From contig NZ_JNWK01000028.1 in NCBI RefSeq assembly GCF_000716445.1, positions 1 through 64,000 on the forward strand: a stretch of DNA of 64,000 bases, read 5' to 3'. Origin of the DNA: Streptomyces wedmorensis. GTDB lineage: Bacteria > Actinomycetota > Actinomycetes > Streptomycetales > Streptomycetaceae. This document shows positions 17,728-28,100 of this stretch, one piece after another. Made by a program: the position numbers and the translations under genes. The first letter of the stretch is position 1. Each line of letters opens with the position of its first letter. The notes under the pieces were generated by a model that saw only the letters and a program-made list of their open reading frames with translations, did no database searches and was not told where the DNA came from.

Positions 17728-18753
17728 ATGGAACTCGAAGCTCTCCCCGATGAGGTCGTCGCCGAGATCGAGGTACGGGACCGCTGGAGGCGCGGAATGG
17801 CCCACGGCGGCCTGGAGTTCATCTTCACCGACATCGCGAAGTGGCCCGTGGGTTCGACCGTGAGGGTCGCGTTCCTCGATGGGAACGACCAGTTGCACGC
17901 GGACATCGCGGGCGCGACGAAGCAGATCACCGACGTCTGCAACCTGACGCTCGATTTCGGGCAGGACGACGGGAACGGCTCGTTCCGGCGGTGGACCACG
18001 GCCGACACCACCTACGCCGCCGAGATCCGGGTCAGCTTCGACCTGCCGGGCTTCTTCTCCCTGGTGGGCACCGACAGCACGGACCGCATGATCGGCGCGG
18101 GAGGCGGCCAGGTCGGGGGCAACCCCGGCCAGCGCAGCCTGAACCTCGGGCGGTTCGTGACGAACAGGCCCGTCCAGTGGGAGGGCACCGTGCGGCACGA
18201 GTTCCTGCACGCACTGGCGTTCCACCACTCCCACCAGAACATGCGCGGCACCTGTGAGGGCGAGTTCCGCTGGGAGGACCATGCCGGGTACGTCCCCACG
18301 CAGAACGCGGCCGGTGTCTTCGTGGCGGACGCCCAGGGTCGGCAACCCGGCATCTACACGTTCCTCGCGGGCGAGCCGAACAGATGGTCGCGCGCGAAGG
18401 TCGATCACAACCTGCGCACCGTGAACGACCCGGACCTCACCCTCGGGCCCTTCGACCGGCTGTCCGTGATGCTGTACCGGTTCCCGGACTTCTTCTACAA
18501 GTCCGCCCCCAGCAGTTGCGCGCCGGCCGGCAACGGGCAGAACCTGTCGGAGGGCGACAAGCGCGGGCTCGAACTGCTGTACCCGCACGCGGAAAGCGCG
18601 TTGGCGGACCGTCAGGCCCGTGCCGGCGCGGTCCTGCAGTCGCTCGGGGCCGGCCCGGAAGGGATTCCCGAGGCGAACGGCGGAGGTCTGGTCGAGGCGT
18701 ACCGCAGCCGGGTCGCGGAGCTGGCCGCCGCCCAGGCGGCAGCCGTCCACTGA
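17728..18753 (+). CDS. Zinc metallopeptidase, metzincin-like (HExxHxxAxxH)
   Basis: The 341-residue protein starts MELEALPDEVVAEIEVRDRW behind AAAGGA. A motif HEFLHALAFHH near residues 157-167 gives three His zinc ligands and the catalytic Glu in metzincin spacing, with Ala where metzincins normally have Gly. Upstream, TVRVAFLDGNDQLHADIAGA and EIRVSFDLPGFFSL look like the N-terminal sheet of astacin/matrixin folds. Downstream, FDRLSVMLYRFP has the Met-turn-like SVMLY typical of metzincins. There is no signal peptide, so it acts in the cytoplasm or is exported by a special route. The trypsin-like protease gene follows after 39 bases. Substrate is unknown. Confidence 0.82.
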   Translation: MELEALPDEVVAEIEVRDRWRRGMAHGGLEFIFTDIAKWPVGSTVRVAFLDGNDQLHADIAGATKQITDVCNLTLDFGQDDGNGSFRRWTTADTTYAAEIRVSFDLPGFFSLVGTDSTDRMIGAGGGQVGGNPGQRSLNLGRFVTNRPVQWEGTVRHEFLHALAFHHSHQNMRGTCEGEFRWEDHAGYVPTQNAAGVFVADAQGRQPGIYTFLAGEPNRWSRAKVDHNLRTVNDPDLTLGPFDRLSVMLYRFPDFFYKSAPSSCAPAGNGQNLSEGDKRGLELLYPHAESALADRQARAGAVLQSLGAGPEGIPEANGGGLVEAYRSRVAELAAAQAAAVH

Positions 18754-18792
18754 GCCGAACCGAGTCGAGGACCGAGCCGAGCAGGGGACGCC

Positions 18793-19953
18793 ATGTCCGT
18801 CGGCAGCGCCTATGAGCGGCTCCTCGGCGAGTCGCAGAGCGGAGGACTCGAGCACGCCGGCGGGGGCGGCGCGCCGGGCCCGCCGGATCCCGAACGTCTG
18901 ATGACGCAACTGTCCGACGAGGTCGGCCGCTTGGAGGAACACCTCGGGGAGAGGGCCGATCCCGAGGCGCGGAAGCGACTGATGCGCGGCGCCGAGTACG
19001 CGCTGCGGGAGGTCGTCGACCACGGCGTCGACGCCCAGCTCGGCATGCGGGACGTGGCGCGGCTGGAGGCCGTCGTCCACAGCGACGGAACCCGCCCGGT
19101 GCTCTTCGTCGAGGACGACTTCTTCGACGTCACGGCACCCGCGGTGGCGACGTGGGCGGCGGCCCTGTCGCGGATCGAAGCCGAGCTCCGTACCGTCTGC
19201 CGGGCGGCCGGCCGGGTGAACGACCCGAGCTCGCTCCTCGGCTACCAGGGCACGGCGTGGGCGATCGACGAGGGTGTCGTCGTGACGAACTACCACGTCC
19301 TGGAGGCCATTTCCACGCATCCGTCCCGTACGGACGGGCAGTTCGGCGGAGAGCTCAAGCCCGGCGTGGCGGTCGACTTCGGCGCGGAGGTCGGCGGCGG
19401 GCCGCCGAACCGCGTCTTCCGGATCAGCCGTGTCCTGGGCGTGGGGCGCGCGGGGGCACCCGAACGCGCTCACCCCACCGTTCCGAGGGTCAACTTCGAC
19501 GGCCTCGACCTGGCCGTACTCCAGCTCGACCGGGTGAGCGGACGGCCTTTCCCCACCCCGGTCGAGGTGGCCCGAGGCGATGACGAGGCGACCCGCGGAG
19601 CGCTCGCCTCCCGTGGGCGCAAGGTCTACATCGTCGGCTTCCCCGGCAGCGCGGGATCGACGAGTCCGGACGTCTTCGCCGAACTGTTCGCCGGAGTCAA
19701 GGGCGTGAAGCGCCTCACTCCCGGGGTGCTCACCGAGGGCCGGGGCGAGGTGGACGAGGACGAACGGCGCTGGATCATCAGCCACGACGCCAGCACGCTC
19801 GGCGGCAGCTCCGGTTCGCTCGTCGTCGACCTGGAGGCCGAGGGCCGGAAGGTCCTCGGCCTGCACTTCGCCGGGGTCCCCGACCGCGTGAACTGGGCCC
19901 ATGGCCTCGAAGGCGCGACACCCGAACTGGCCGCCGCGATACCGGGGTGGTGA
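18793..19953 (+). CDS. Trypsin-like serine peptidase with helical N-terminal domain
   Basis: The 386-residue product starts MSVGSAYERLLGESQSGGLE. Residues 30-145 form a helical domain (LSDEVGRLEEHLGERADPEA, RLMRGAEYALREVVDHGVDA). The chymotrypsin-fold part shows the full triad: His168 in VVTNYHVLEA, Asp239 in FDGLDLAVLQL and Ser340 in TLGGSSGSLV. There is no signal peptide. Stand-alone trypsin-like domains with extra helical modules appear in prokaryotic conflict and signalling systems as effectors. It follows the metallopeptidase in one operon, and its stop codon overlaps a 34-residue ORF. A proteolytic cascade is an inference. Confidence 0.83.
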   Translation: MSVGSAYERLLGESQSGGLEHAGGGGAPGPPDPERLMTQLSDEVGRLEEHLGERADPEARKRLMRGAEYALREVVDHGVDAQLGMRDVARLEAVVHSDGTRPVLFVEDDFFDVTAPAVATWAAALSRIEAELRTVCRAAGRVNDPSSLLGYQGTAWAIDEGVVVTNYHVLEAISTHPSRTDGQFGGELKPGVAVDFGAEVGGGPPNRVFRISRVLGVGRAGAPERAHPTVPRVNFDGLDLAVLQLDRVSGRPFPTPVEVARGDDEATRGALASRGRKVYIVGFPGSAGSTSPDVFAELFAGVKGVKRLTPGVLTEGRGEVDEDERRWIISHDASTLGGSSGSLVVDLEAEGRKVLGLHFAGVPDRVNWAHGLEGATPELAAAIPGW

Positions 19954-20054
19954 TCCCCGTGCCGTTGTCGTGGACCCCCGAGATCCTCCGTATGGCGAAG
20001 CTGCGCCCCGACCCGCGGCTCGCTGCCCTCGGCCGGGGCGCGATCCGCGCATGA
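19950..20054 (+). CDS. Small 34-residue ORF coupled to the trypsin-like protease
   Basis: A GTG overlaps the protease stop codon (GTGA) and opens a 34-codon frame: [20 protein letters not shown] then [14 protein letters not shown]. About 90 percent of its third codon positions are G or C, as in the real genes around it. It could be a genuine small partner protein or the remaining start of a truncated third gene. I do not recognise the sequence. Confidence 0.4.
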   Translation: MIPVPLSWTPEILRMAKLRPDPRLAALGRGAIRA

Positions 20055-20085
20055 CCGCCCCGGCCGGACGACCCGGCCTCGCCCC

Positions 20086-21549
20086 TCACCGGGACTTGAG
20101 CGCGAACCACAGCTCCATGCGCACGTCCGGATCGTCCAGGTCCCGTCCCAGCAGCGCGGCGCAGCGGGCGATCCGCTGGCGGACGGTGTTGCGGTGGATG
20201 TCCATCGCGGCGGCCGTCCGGTCCCAGCCGCCGTGCAGCGAGAGCCAGACGCGCAGGGTCTCGGCGAGCGGTCCGGTCAGCGGGGCGAGGAGGGTGCGCG
20301 CGTGGGCGGCGGCCTCGTCCGGGTCCACCAGGGCGGCGATCCCGCCCGGGTGGTGCCGCACCAGATCCGCCCCGGTGGCCTCCGCCCGCCGCAGGGCTCG
20401 CGCTGCTTGCGCGTCGGCCGCCGACAGCTCGTCCGCCTCGGCGGGGACGCCCACCCCCAGCGTCCAGCCGGACTGAGCGGTGACGGGGGAGGAGGCGGGC
20501 AGGAGCAGGCGCACGGCTCCGGTCGCGCCCCCCGGAGCCGTACCGCCCGCGTCCACCAGCGGTGTCCCCAGCGCCGCGGCCAGCGAGGCCGCCGCGAACG
20601 GGGTGCCGTCGCCGCCGCGGGCGTGGACCACCGTCCAGGGGCCCGGGCCCAGGGCGCCCGCGACCTCCGCCGGGGCCGCGCCGAGCAGCAGCCGGACCAG
20701 GGCGCCGTCCCGTACGGCCGCGTCGGCGCCCCGGTGCGGGGCCGTCAGGAGGGACAGCAGCACCACGGCGACGCCGACGATCGTGTGGTCGCCCGGGCCG
20801 CGGTGGCCCGTCGCCACGCCGAGGGTCAGGCCGTCCCCGCCGCCGAGGGCGTACGCGGCGAGCCGCAGCCCGCCGCCGTCCCCGCTCGCCGAGGCCGGAC
20901 CGCCCGGGCGCGGGCCGAGGACGCCCGCCAGCTCCCGCAGGGCGCGGGCCGCCTCCGCCGGCACCTCGCGGCCGGCGGCCAGCGCCTCCGTGCCGTCCGC
21001 GCCGAAGAGCACCGCGCGCCCCCCGAGGCGGGAGGCGAGGGCGCCGAGCACCGCCGGGACGGGCGCCGGGCGGGCGGCGGCCGTCGCGAGGGACTGCTGG
21101 GCCTCGGTGACCCGGCGCAGCTCGCGCAGCCGGGCCTCCGCCATCAGCCGCCACAGCGCCCGGGCGACCGCCGTGAACGGGGTCCTCGGCGGCACCTCGA
21201 CCAGCGGGAGGCCGCGGCGCGCGCAGGCCTCGACGAGCGCGGCCGGGACCGTGTCGTACACCGGCGTCACGCCGAAGGCGAGCGCCGCGGCGCCCGCCTC
21301 CACCACCCGCTCGACGTAGTGCGCCGGGTCGGCCAGCTGTACGCCCGCCGTCATCAGCAGTTCGCCGCCGAGCAGGTACGGATAGGGGTCGGCCATCTCC
21401 GAGGTGTGCACCCAGTGCAGCGGTACGTCGCCGGGCCCGGCGAGCAGCCGCAGGCCGAGGTCCGGGTGCGCGAGGAGCGCGGCGAGCGGCACCGGCGGCG
21501 CGGGGGGAGTGGAACCGGGCCCGGGCTCCGGGCCGGTCGGTGCGGTCAT
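20086..21549 (-). CDS. PucR-family transcriptional regulator
   Basis: The 487-residue regulator has the N-terminal PucR ligand domain ([40 protein letters not shown]), a GAF-like middle and the C-terminal PucR HTH ([40 protein letters not shown]). PucR proteins control purine, amine and related nitrogen-compound breakdown. It is divergent from the agmatinase-type gene, which it likely regulates. The ATG at 21549 lies nine bases after AAGGGG; an upstream ATG at 21570 is possible. Confidence 0.9.
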   Translation of the reverse strand: MTAPTGPEPGPGSTPPAPPVPLAALLAHPDLGLRLLAGPGDVPLHWVHTSEMADPYPYLLGGELLMTAGVQLADPAHYVERVVEAGAAALAFGVTPVYDTVPAALVEACARRGLPLVEVPPRTPFTAVARALWRLMAEARLRELRRVTEAQQSLATAAARPAPVPAVLGALASRLGGRAVLFGADGTEALAAGREVPAEAARALRELAGVLGPRPGGPASASGDGGGLRLAAYALGGGDGLTLGVATGHRGPGDHTIVGVAVVLLSLLTAPHRGADAAVRDGALVRLLLGAAPAEVAGALGPGPWTVVHARGGDGTPFAAASLAAALGTPLVDAGGTAPGGATGAVRLLLPASSPVTAQSGWTLGVGVPAEADELSAADAQAARALRRAEATGADLVRHHPGGIAALVDPDEAAAHARTLLAPLTGPLAETLRVWLSLHGGWDRTAAAMDIHRNTVRQRIARCAALLGRDLDDPDVRMELWFALKSR

Positions 21550-21669
21550 CGGAGTGGCCCCTTCGTACATCCACGGTCCGTACAGTGGAGGGAACGTACA
21601 CTTCTCTGTCCCTTTCGGGCCACTTACTGTCGAGCCGGACCGACCGACACCCCCAGGAGGACCCCGACC

Positions 21670-22647
21670 ATGAGCAGCAGCGACCAGAACACCCCGCGCG
21701 GCCCGATCGACTCGTCCCGCATCCCGCGGTACGCCGGTCCCGCGACGTTCGCCCGGCTGCCGCGGCTCGACGAGGTCGGCACCGCCGACGTCGCCGTGGT
21801 CGGCATCCCCTTCGACAGCGGCGTCTCCTACCGCCCCGGCGCCCGCTTCGGCGGCAACGCCATCCGCGAGGCCTCCCGCCTCCTGCGCCCCTACAACCCG
21901 GCGCAGGACGCCTCCCCGTTCGCCCTCGCCCAGGTCGCCGACGCCGGCGACATCGCGGCCAACCCGTTCAACATCAACGAGGCCGTCGAGACCATCGAGG
22001 CCGCCGCCGACGACCTGCTCGCCACCGGCGCCCGCATGATGACCCTGGGCGGCGACCACACCGTGGCCCTGCCGCTGCTCCGCTCCGTCGCCAAGAAGCA
22101 CGGCCCCGTCGCCCTGCTCCACTTCGACGCGCACCTCGACACCTGGGACACCTACTTCGGCGCCGAGTACACCCACGGCACCCCGTTCCGCCGCGCCGTC
22201 GAGGAGGGCATCCTCGACACCTCCGCCCTCTCCCACGTCGGCACCCGCGGCCCGCTCTACGGCAAGCAGGACCTCACCGACGACGAGAAGATGGGCTTCG
22301 GCATCGTCACCTCGGCCGACATCTACCGCCGCGGCGCCGACGAGGTCGCCGACCAGCTCCGCCAGCGCATCGGCGACCGCCCGCTGTACATCTCCATCGA
22401 CATCGACTGCCTCGACCCGGCCCACGCGCCCGGCACCGGCACCCCCGAGGCCGGCGGCATGACCTCCCGCGAGCTCCTGGAGATCCTGCGCGGCCTCTCC
22501 TCCTGCAACCTCGTCTCCGCCGACGTCGTCGAGGTCGCCCCGGCCTACGACCACGCCGAGATCACCGCGGTCGCCGCGTCCCACACCGCGTACGAGCTGA
22601 CGACGATCATGAGCCGCCAGATCGCGGCGAGCCGCACCTCGATGTGA
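21670..22647 (+). CDS. speB: Agmatinase/guanidino-acid ureohydrolase
   Basis: The 325-residue enzyme is a binuclear Mn ureohydrolase that releases urea from agmatine or a similar guanidino compound. Metal ligands are in [33 protein letters not shown] and [20 protein letters not shown]. The start has a strong GGAGGA site. It is divergent from a PucR regulator and followed by a ThDP enzyme after about 100 bases. Agmatinase, guanidinobutyrase and guanidinopropionase cannot be told apart by sequence inspection alone, so speB is a tentative symbol. Confidence 0.88.
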   Translation: MSSSDQNTPRGPIDSSRIPRYAGPATFARLPRLDEVGTADVAVVGIPFDSGVSYRPGARFGGNAIREASRLLRPYNPAQDASPFALAQVADAGDIAANPFNINEAVETIEAAADDLLATGARMMTLGGDHTVALPLLRSVAKKHGPVALLHFDAHLDTWDTYFGAEYTHGTPFRRAVEEGILDTSALSHVGTRGPLYGKQDLTDDEKMGFGIVTSADIYRRGADEVADQLRQRIGDRPLYISIDIDCLDPAHAPGTGTPEAGGMTSRELLEILRGLSSCNLVSADVVEVAPAYDHAEITAVAASHTAYELTTIMSRQIAASRTSM

Positions 22648-22749
22648 CGCCGGTCGGGTCGTGGGCATACGTTCCGCAGGGCGGAACGGGTGGGCACGAC
22701 CCGACCACCGGGCCGCACCCGATCGTCGAGCCACGCCCAGAGGGACCCC

Positions 22750-24432
22750 ATGACCCACGACCACGACCTCGTGCTGCGACCCACGGAGGCGCAGACCGCC
22801 GCCGCGCTCGACCCGCCGAAGGGCCGCACCGGCGGTGACCTCGTCATCGAGACCCTGTCGGGTCTGGGCGCGACGACGGTCTTCGGCCTCCCCGGCCAGC
22901 ACGCGCTCGGCATGTTCGACGCGCTGCGCCGCTCCTCGCTGCGGTACGTGGGCCTCCGGACGGAGAACAACGCGGGCTTCGCCGCCGACGCCTACGGCCG
23001 CGTCACCGGCGAGGCGGCCCCGCTGCTGCTGTCCACCGGACCCGGCGCGCTGATGTCGCTCGCCGCCCTCCAGGAGGCGGCGGCGGCCTCGGCGCCGGTC
23101 CTCGCGATCGGCAGCCAGATCCCGGTGGCCGGGCTCGGCGGCGGACGCCACGGCTACCTGCACGAGCTGCGCGACCAGCAGGCGTCGTTCCGGGACGTCG
23201 TGAAGTCCGTGCACACGGCCCGTACGCAGTCCCAGATCCCGTCCGCGATCGCGGCGGCCTGGGAGTCGGCGCTGACGGCCCCGCACGGGCCGGTGTGGGT
23301 CGAGATCCCGCAGGACGTGCTCACCGCCGAGACCCTCCTGCCCGTGGTGACGGCGATGGACGCGACGCCCGAGGACATCGTGCCGCGCCCCGAGCTCACG
23401 GCGGTCGCCGCGGACCTGCTGTCGAAGGCGGAGCGGCCGGCGATCATCGCGGGCGGCGGGGTCGTGCGCTCCGACGCCTCCGGCAAGCTCCGCGCCCTCG
23501 CGGAGCTGATCGACGCACCCGTCGTCACGACCTTCGGCGGCAAGGGCGCGTTCCCCTGGAAGCATCCGCTGTCGCTCCAGTCCTGGCTGGAGGACCGGCA
23601 CACCACCGACTTCCTGGAGGACGCCGACGTCCTCCTCGTCGTCGGCTCCGGGCTCGGCGAGCTGTCCTCGAACTACCACACGTTCGCCCCGCGCGGCCGG
23701 GTGATCCAGATCGAGGCCGACGCCGGGAAGCTGGAGTCCAACCACCCGGCGCTCGGCATCCACGCGGACGCCCGCGTCGCCCTCCAGGCCCTCCTGGAGA
23801 CGGCCCGCGAGCGCACCGACCCGACCGCCCCCGAACGGGTCTCGGCCGTCCTCGGCAAGGTCCGCGAGCGGATCGCCGCCCAGGGCCTCGACCTGGAACA
23901 GCAGGTCGTCGCGGCCGTCCGCGAGGCGCTCCCGGCCCGGGCCCCCAGCTTCTGGGACATGACGATCCTGGCGTACTGGGCCTGGTCGGCCTTCGACGCC
24001 CGGCACCCGAACACCATGCACTCCGCCCAGGGCGCCGGCGGCCTCGGCTACGCCTTCCCCGCCGCCCTCGGCGCGGCCGTCGCCGACCCCTCGCAGCCGG
24101 TCCTCGCCGTCTCCGGCGACGGCGGCGCGATGTACTCCATCGCCGAGCTGGCCACGGCGAAGCAGTACGGCCTCGACGTGACCTGGCTGGTCGTCGACGA
24201 CGGCGGCTACGGCATCCTCCGCGAGTACATGACCGACGCCTACGGCGCGGCCACCGGCACCGAACTCACCCGCCCCGACTTCGTCGCCCTCGCCGAGTCC
24301 TTCGGCGTCCCCGCCGTCCGCACCACCCCGGACACCCTCGCCACCGACCTCGCCGAAGCCCTCGCCACCCCCGGCCCCTCCCTCGTCCTCCTCCCGGCCC
24401 TCCTCCGCATGTTCGAACCGACCCACCTCTGA
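22750..24432 (+). CDS. Thiamine-diphosphate-dependent enzyme (acetolactate synthase-like)
   Basis: The 560-residue protein has the three domains of the acetolactate synthase/benzoylformate decarboxylase family. The N-terminal Pyr domain has FGLPGQHALGMFDAL and LRTENNAGFAADAYGRVTG with the cofactor-activating Glu; the central domain has ADVLLVVGSGLGELSSNYHT; the PP domain has AVSGDGGAMYSIAELATAKQ. The usual Asn pair of the GDG motif reads DDGGYG, a variation seen in relatives. With the upstream ureohydrolase and PucR regulator it probably handles a keto acid formed in guanidino or amino-acid breakdown, but the substrate is unknown. Confidence 0.88.
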   Translation: MTHDHDLVLRPTEAQTAAALDPPKGRTGGDLVIETLSGLGATTVFGLPGQHALGMFDALRRSSLRYVGLRTENNAGFAADAYGRVTGEAAPLLLSTGPGALMSLAALQEAAAASAPVLAIGSQIPVAGLGGGRHGYLHELRDQQASFRDVVKSVHTARTQSQIPSAIAAAWESALTAPHGPVWVEIPQDVLTAETLLPVVTAMDATPEDIVPRPELTAVAADLLSKAERPAIIAGGGVVRSDASGKLRALAELIDAPVVTTFGGKGAFPWKHPLSLQSWLEDRHTTDFLEDADVLLVVGSGLGELSSNYHTFAPRGRVIQIEADAGKLESNHPALGIHADARVALQALLETARERTDPTAPERVSAVLGKVRERIAAQGLDLEQQVVAAVREALPARAPSFWDMTILAYWAWSAFDARHPNTMHSAQGAGGLGYAFPAALGAAVADPSQPVLAVSGDGGAMYSIAELATAKQYGLDVTWLVVDDGGYGILREYMTDAYGAATGTELTRPDFVALAESFGVPAVRTTPDTLATDLAEALATPGPSLVLLPALLRMFEPTHL

Positions 24433-24533
24433 ACCCGCGGCGCGGCGCCCCCGGGCATATCCTGGGGGCATCCTGCGGACAGCGGCGCACTCCGCGCGAC
24501 GACGGCGTTCGTTCCCCTGAGAGGTGACCCGTC

Positions 24534-24959
24534 ATGCGACGTCATTCCGCTGTGCTCCTCCCCGCTTCCGTGGCCCTCGGCCTCGTCGGATTCCTCGCCC
24601 CGACCGCCGGCGCGGTGAGCGCTCACTTCGTCGGCACCCCGACCGCGACGGCCTCCGGCAGCAGCCTGACCGTCAAGGGCAAGGAAGCCGGGCTCGGCAA
24701 CCAGCAGTCCGTGAACATATCCGTCACCGCTGACGCGCAGTGCGTCAACCGCGGCGGCAACGACCCCAGCGCCGGCAACAAGCAGTCCACCGGCGGCGGC
24801 GGCACCTTCCCCGTCCAGAACGGCAAGGCCAACTTCTCCGTCACCGTCACCGCCACCTTCCAGCCCAAGTGCAGTCCTCCGATGAGCCTGGTGTGGAGCA
24901 ACGTGGTCGTCACGGACACCGGCAACGGCATCTCCGTGACCCTGCCCGGTCCCTTCTAG
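24534..24959 (+). CDS. Small secreted protein
   Basis: The 141-residue precursor starts MRRHSAVLLPASVALGLVGF, with a signal peptide ending near PTAGA. The mature part is rich in Ser, Thr, Gly and Val with two Cys (DAQCVNRGGND and FQPKCSPPMSLVW), suggesting a small beta-sandwich with one disulfide. The GAGAGG ribosome site is good. It is followed by a strong terminator, so it is a single-gene unit. Similar small secreted proteins are common in Streptomyces; function unknown. Confidence 0.75.
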   Translation: MRRHSAVLLPASVALGLVGFLAPTAGAVSAHFVGTPTATASGSSLTVKGKEAGLGNQQSVNISVTADAQCVNRGGNDPSAGNKQSTGGGGTFPVQNGKANFSVTVTATFQPKCSPPMSLVWSNVVVTDTGNGISVTLPGPF

Positions 24960-24975
24960 TCCCCTGCGCCCCGCA

Positions 24976-25005
24976 TAGGTCCCGGGTACCAGGACCCGGG
25001 ACCTA
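24976..25005 (+). terminator. Hairpin terminator after the small secreted protein
   Basis: A perfect 12-base-pair stem (TAGGTCCCGGGT paired with ACCCGGGACCTA) with a 6-base loop stands 17 bases after the stop codon and before the ABC exporter gene. Confidence 0.75.
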
Positions 25006-25104
25006 GGTGTGTCCGACTTCCGGCCCGGGTTTGTTGCGGGGGGATGAAATGGCACGTCGGTGGCGTTGGCCCTTCCGGTAGAGCAGGACGACGGGAGGCG
25101 CCAC

Positions 25105-28100
25105 GTGGCGGCGGTGGGGCAGAAGCAGGCGACGGAACGGGAGCCGGCGGACATGCGGCGGCGGGGGTGGGCCCGGAGGCTCGCCGGGTACGCGTGGCGG
25201 TACAAGACGAACACGCTCCTGGCGCTCGGGTCGTCGCTGGCGGGCATGGCCGTGCTGGCGCTGGTGCCCCTGGTGACCAAGGTGATCATCGACGACGTGA
25301 TCGGGACGAAGACCCGGGACCTCGCGGTGTGGACCGGACTCCTGATAGGCGCCGCGATCGTCGTCTACCTCCTGACGTACGTCCGCCGGTACTACGGGGG
25401 CCGCCTCGCCCTCGACATCCAGCACGACCTGCGCACCGACATGTACCGCACGATCACCCGGCTCGACGGGCGCCGCCAGGACGAACTGTCCACGGGGCAG
25501 GTCGTGGGACGGGCCACCAGCGACCTCCAGCTGATCCAGGGCCTGCTGTTCATGCTCCCGATGACCATCGGGAACTTCCTGCTGTTCTTCATCTCGCTGG
25601 CCGTGATGGCCTGGCTGTCGCTCCCCCTCACCCTGGTCGCGCTCGCCGTCGCCCCCGCCCTGTGGTTCATCGCCAAGCGCAGCCGCGCCCGCCTCCACCC
25701 GGCCACCTGGTACGCGCAGCAGCAGGCCGCGGCCGTCGCCGGAGTCGTCGACGGAGCCGTGACCGGCGTCCGGGTCGTGAAGGGCTTCGGGCAGGAGGAC
25801 CAGGAGACCGGGAAGATCCGGGAGGCCGGACGGAAGCTGTTCGCCGGGCGCCTGCGGACGATCCGGCTGAACTCCAGGTACACCCCGGCCCTCCAGGCCG
25901 TCCCCGCCCTCGGCCAGGTCGCCGTCCTCGCCCTCGGCGGCTGGCTCGCCTACCGCGGGCAGATCACCCTCGGCACCTTCGTCGCCTTCTCCTCCTACCT
26001 GGCCTCGCTCGTCGGCCCGGTCCGGATGCTCGCCGTGGTCCTCACCGTCGCCCAGCAGGCCCGCGCCGGCGTCGAGCGGGTCGGCGAGCTCATCGACACC
26101 GAGCCCGTCATAGCGGACGGCACCAGGGAGCTCCCGGCCGACGCCCCCGCCACCGTCGAGTTCGACGACGTGTCCTTCGCCTACCAGGACGGCACCCCCG
26201 TCCTCGACGGCTTCTCCCTGGACATCAGGCCCGGCGAGACCGTCGCCGTCGTCGGCGCCTCCGGCTCCGGCAAGTCGACCGTCTCGCTCCTCCTGCCCCG
26301 CTTCTACGACGTGACCCACGGCGCCGTCCTCGTCGGCGGCCACGACGTCCGCGAGCTCACCCTCGACTCGCTGCGCGCCGCCATCGGACTCGTGCCCGAG
26401 GACTCGTTCCTCTTCTCCGACACCGTCCGCGCCAACATCGCGTACGGCGTCCCGGACGCCACCCGGGAACAGATCGAGAACGCCGCCCGCGCCGCCCAGG
26501 CGGACCGGTTCATCGCCGAGCTGCCCGACGGGTACGACACCAAGGTCGGCGAGCACGGCCTCACCCTCTCCGGCGGCCAGCGCCAGCGCCTCGCGCTGGC
26601 CCGCGCGATCCTCGCCGACCCCCGGCTGCTCCTCCTCGACGACGCCACCTCCGCCGTCGACGCCAAGGTCGAGCACGAGATCCACGAGGCCCTGAAGTCG
26701 GTGATGGCGGGCCGTACGACCCTGCTCATCGCCCACCGCCGCTCCACCCTCGGCCTCGCCGACCGGATCGCCGTCCTCGACGGCGGCCGGCTCTCCGACA
26801 TCGGCACCCACGACGAGCTGGAGGAGCGCTCGGAGCTCTACCGGCGCCTCCTCACCGACCCCGGATTCGGCTCCGCGGACTTCTTCGAGCCCAGCGAAGG
26901 CGGAGCGCGGCGGAGCGAGCCCGAAGCGGTCGCGACCGGCCGTACGGCGACGCCCGCCGAGCTGCCCGAGGCCCGCACCCTGCGGGCCGAACTGGACGCC
27001 GAGTTCGACGCCGAGCGGGGCATCACCCCCGCCCTGTGGGTACGGGACGGGGACGCCGACCGGGAGAGCCCGGCGCCCGGCGCCACCCCCGAGCTGCTCG
27101 CCGCCGTCGCCGCCCTGCCGCCCGCCACCGACATCCCCGGCATCGACGAGGCCCGGGCCGTCTCCCCCGAGGACGCCTACGGGCTGCGCAGGCTGCTCCG
27201 CGGCTTCGGCCTCCCGCTGCTCATCAGCCTCGGCCTCGTCGCGCTCGACGCCGGCGCGGGCCTGCTGCTGCCGGTCCTGATCCGGCACGGCATCGACGAG
27301 GGCGTGAACCGGCTCGCGATCGGCGCCGTCTGGGCGGCCTCCGCGCTCGCCCTGGTCACGGTGCTCGTGCAATGGGTCGCGCAGACCGCCGAGACCCGCA
27401 TGACCGGCCGCACCGGCGAGCGGGTCCTCTACGCGCTGCGCCTCAAGATCTTCGCCCAGCTCCAGCGGCTCGGCCTGGACTACTACGAGCGCGAGCTCAC
27501 CGGCCGGATCATGACCCGGATGACCACGGACGTGGACGCCCTGTCCACCTTCCTCCAGACGGGCCTGGTCACCGCCTTCGTCTCCGTCGTGACCTTCTTC
27601 GGGATCATGGTCGCGCTGCTCGTGCTCGACCTCCAGCTCGCCCTGGTCGTCTTCGCGACCCTGCCGGTCCTCGCGGTCGCCACCTACTTCTTCCGCCGGT
27701 CGAGCGTGCGGGCGTACGAGCTGGCGCGCGACCGGATCAGCATCGTCAACGCCGACCTCCAGGAGTCCGTCTCCGGCCTCCGGATCGTGCAGGCCTTCCG
27801 CCGCGAGCGGTCCGTGGCCGACCGGTTCGGCGCCCGCAGCGAGGAGTACCGCGCGGCGCGCGTCCGGGGCCAGTGGCTGATCTCGGTCTACTTCCCGTTC
27901 GTCACGCTGCTGTCCTCGGCGGCCGCCGCCGCCGTCATGATCGTCGGCGCGAACCGCATCGAGGCGGGCACGCTCACCACCGGCGCCCTCGTCGCCTACC
28001 TCCTCTACATCGACCTCTTCTTCGCCCCCGTGCAGCAGCTCTCCCAGGTCTTCGACGGCTACCAGCAGGCCTCCGTCTCGCTGAAGCGGATGCGGGAGCT

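Noticed and set aside
20086..24471. A 1461-codon frame on the minus strand
   Set aside because: Only its last 487 codons match a protein (PucR). The rest runs antisense to the agmatinase and ThDP genes.
25003..27372. A 789-codon minus-strand frame antisense to the ABC exporter
   Set aside because: Composition is Gly/Glu/Arg-rich without motifs, and the plus strand has a complete ABC exporter.
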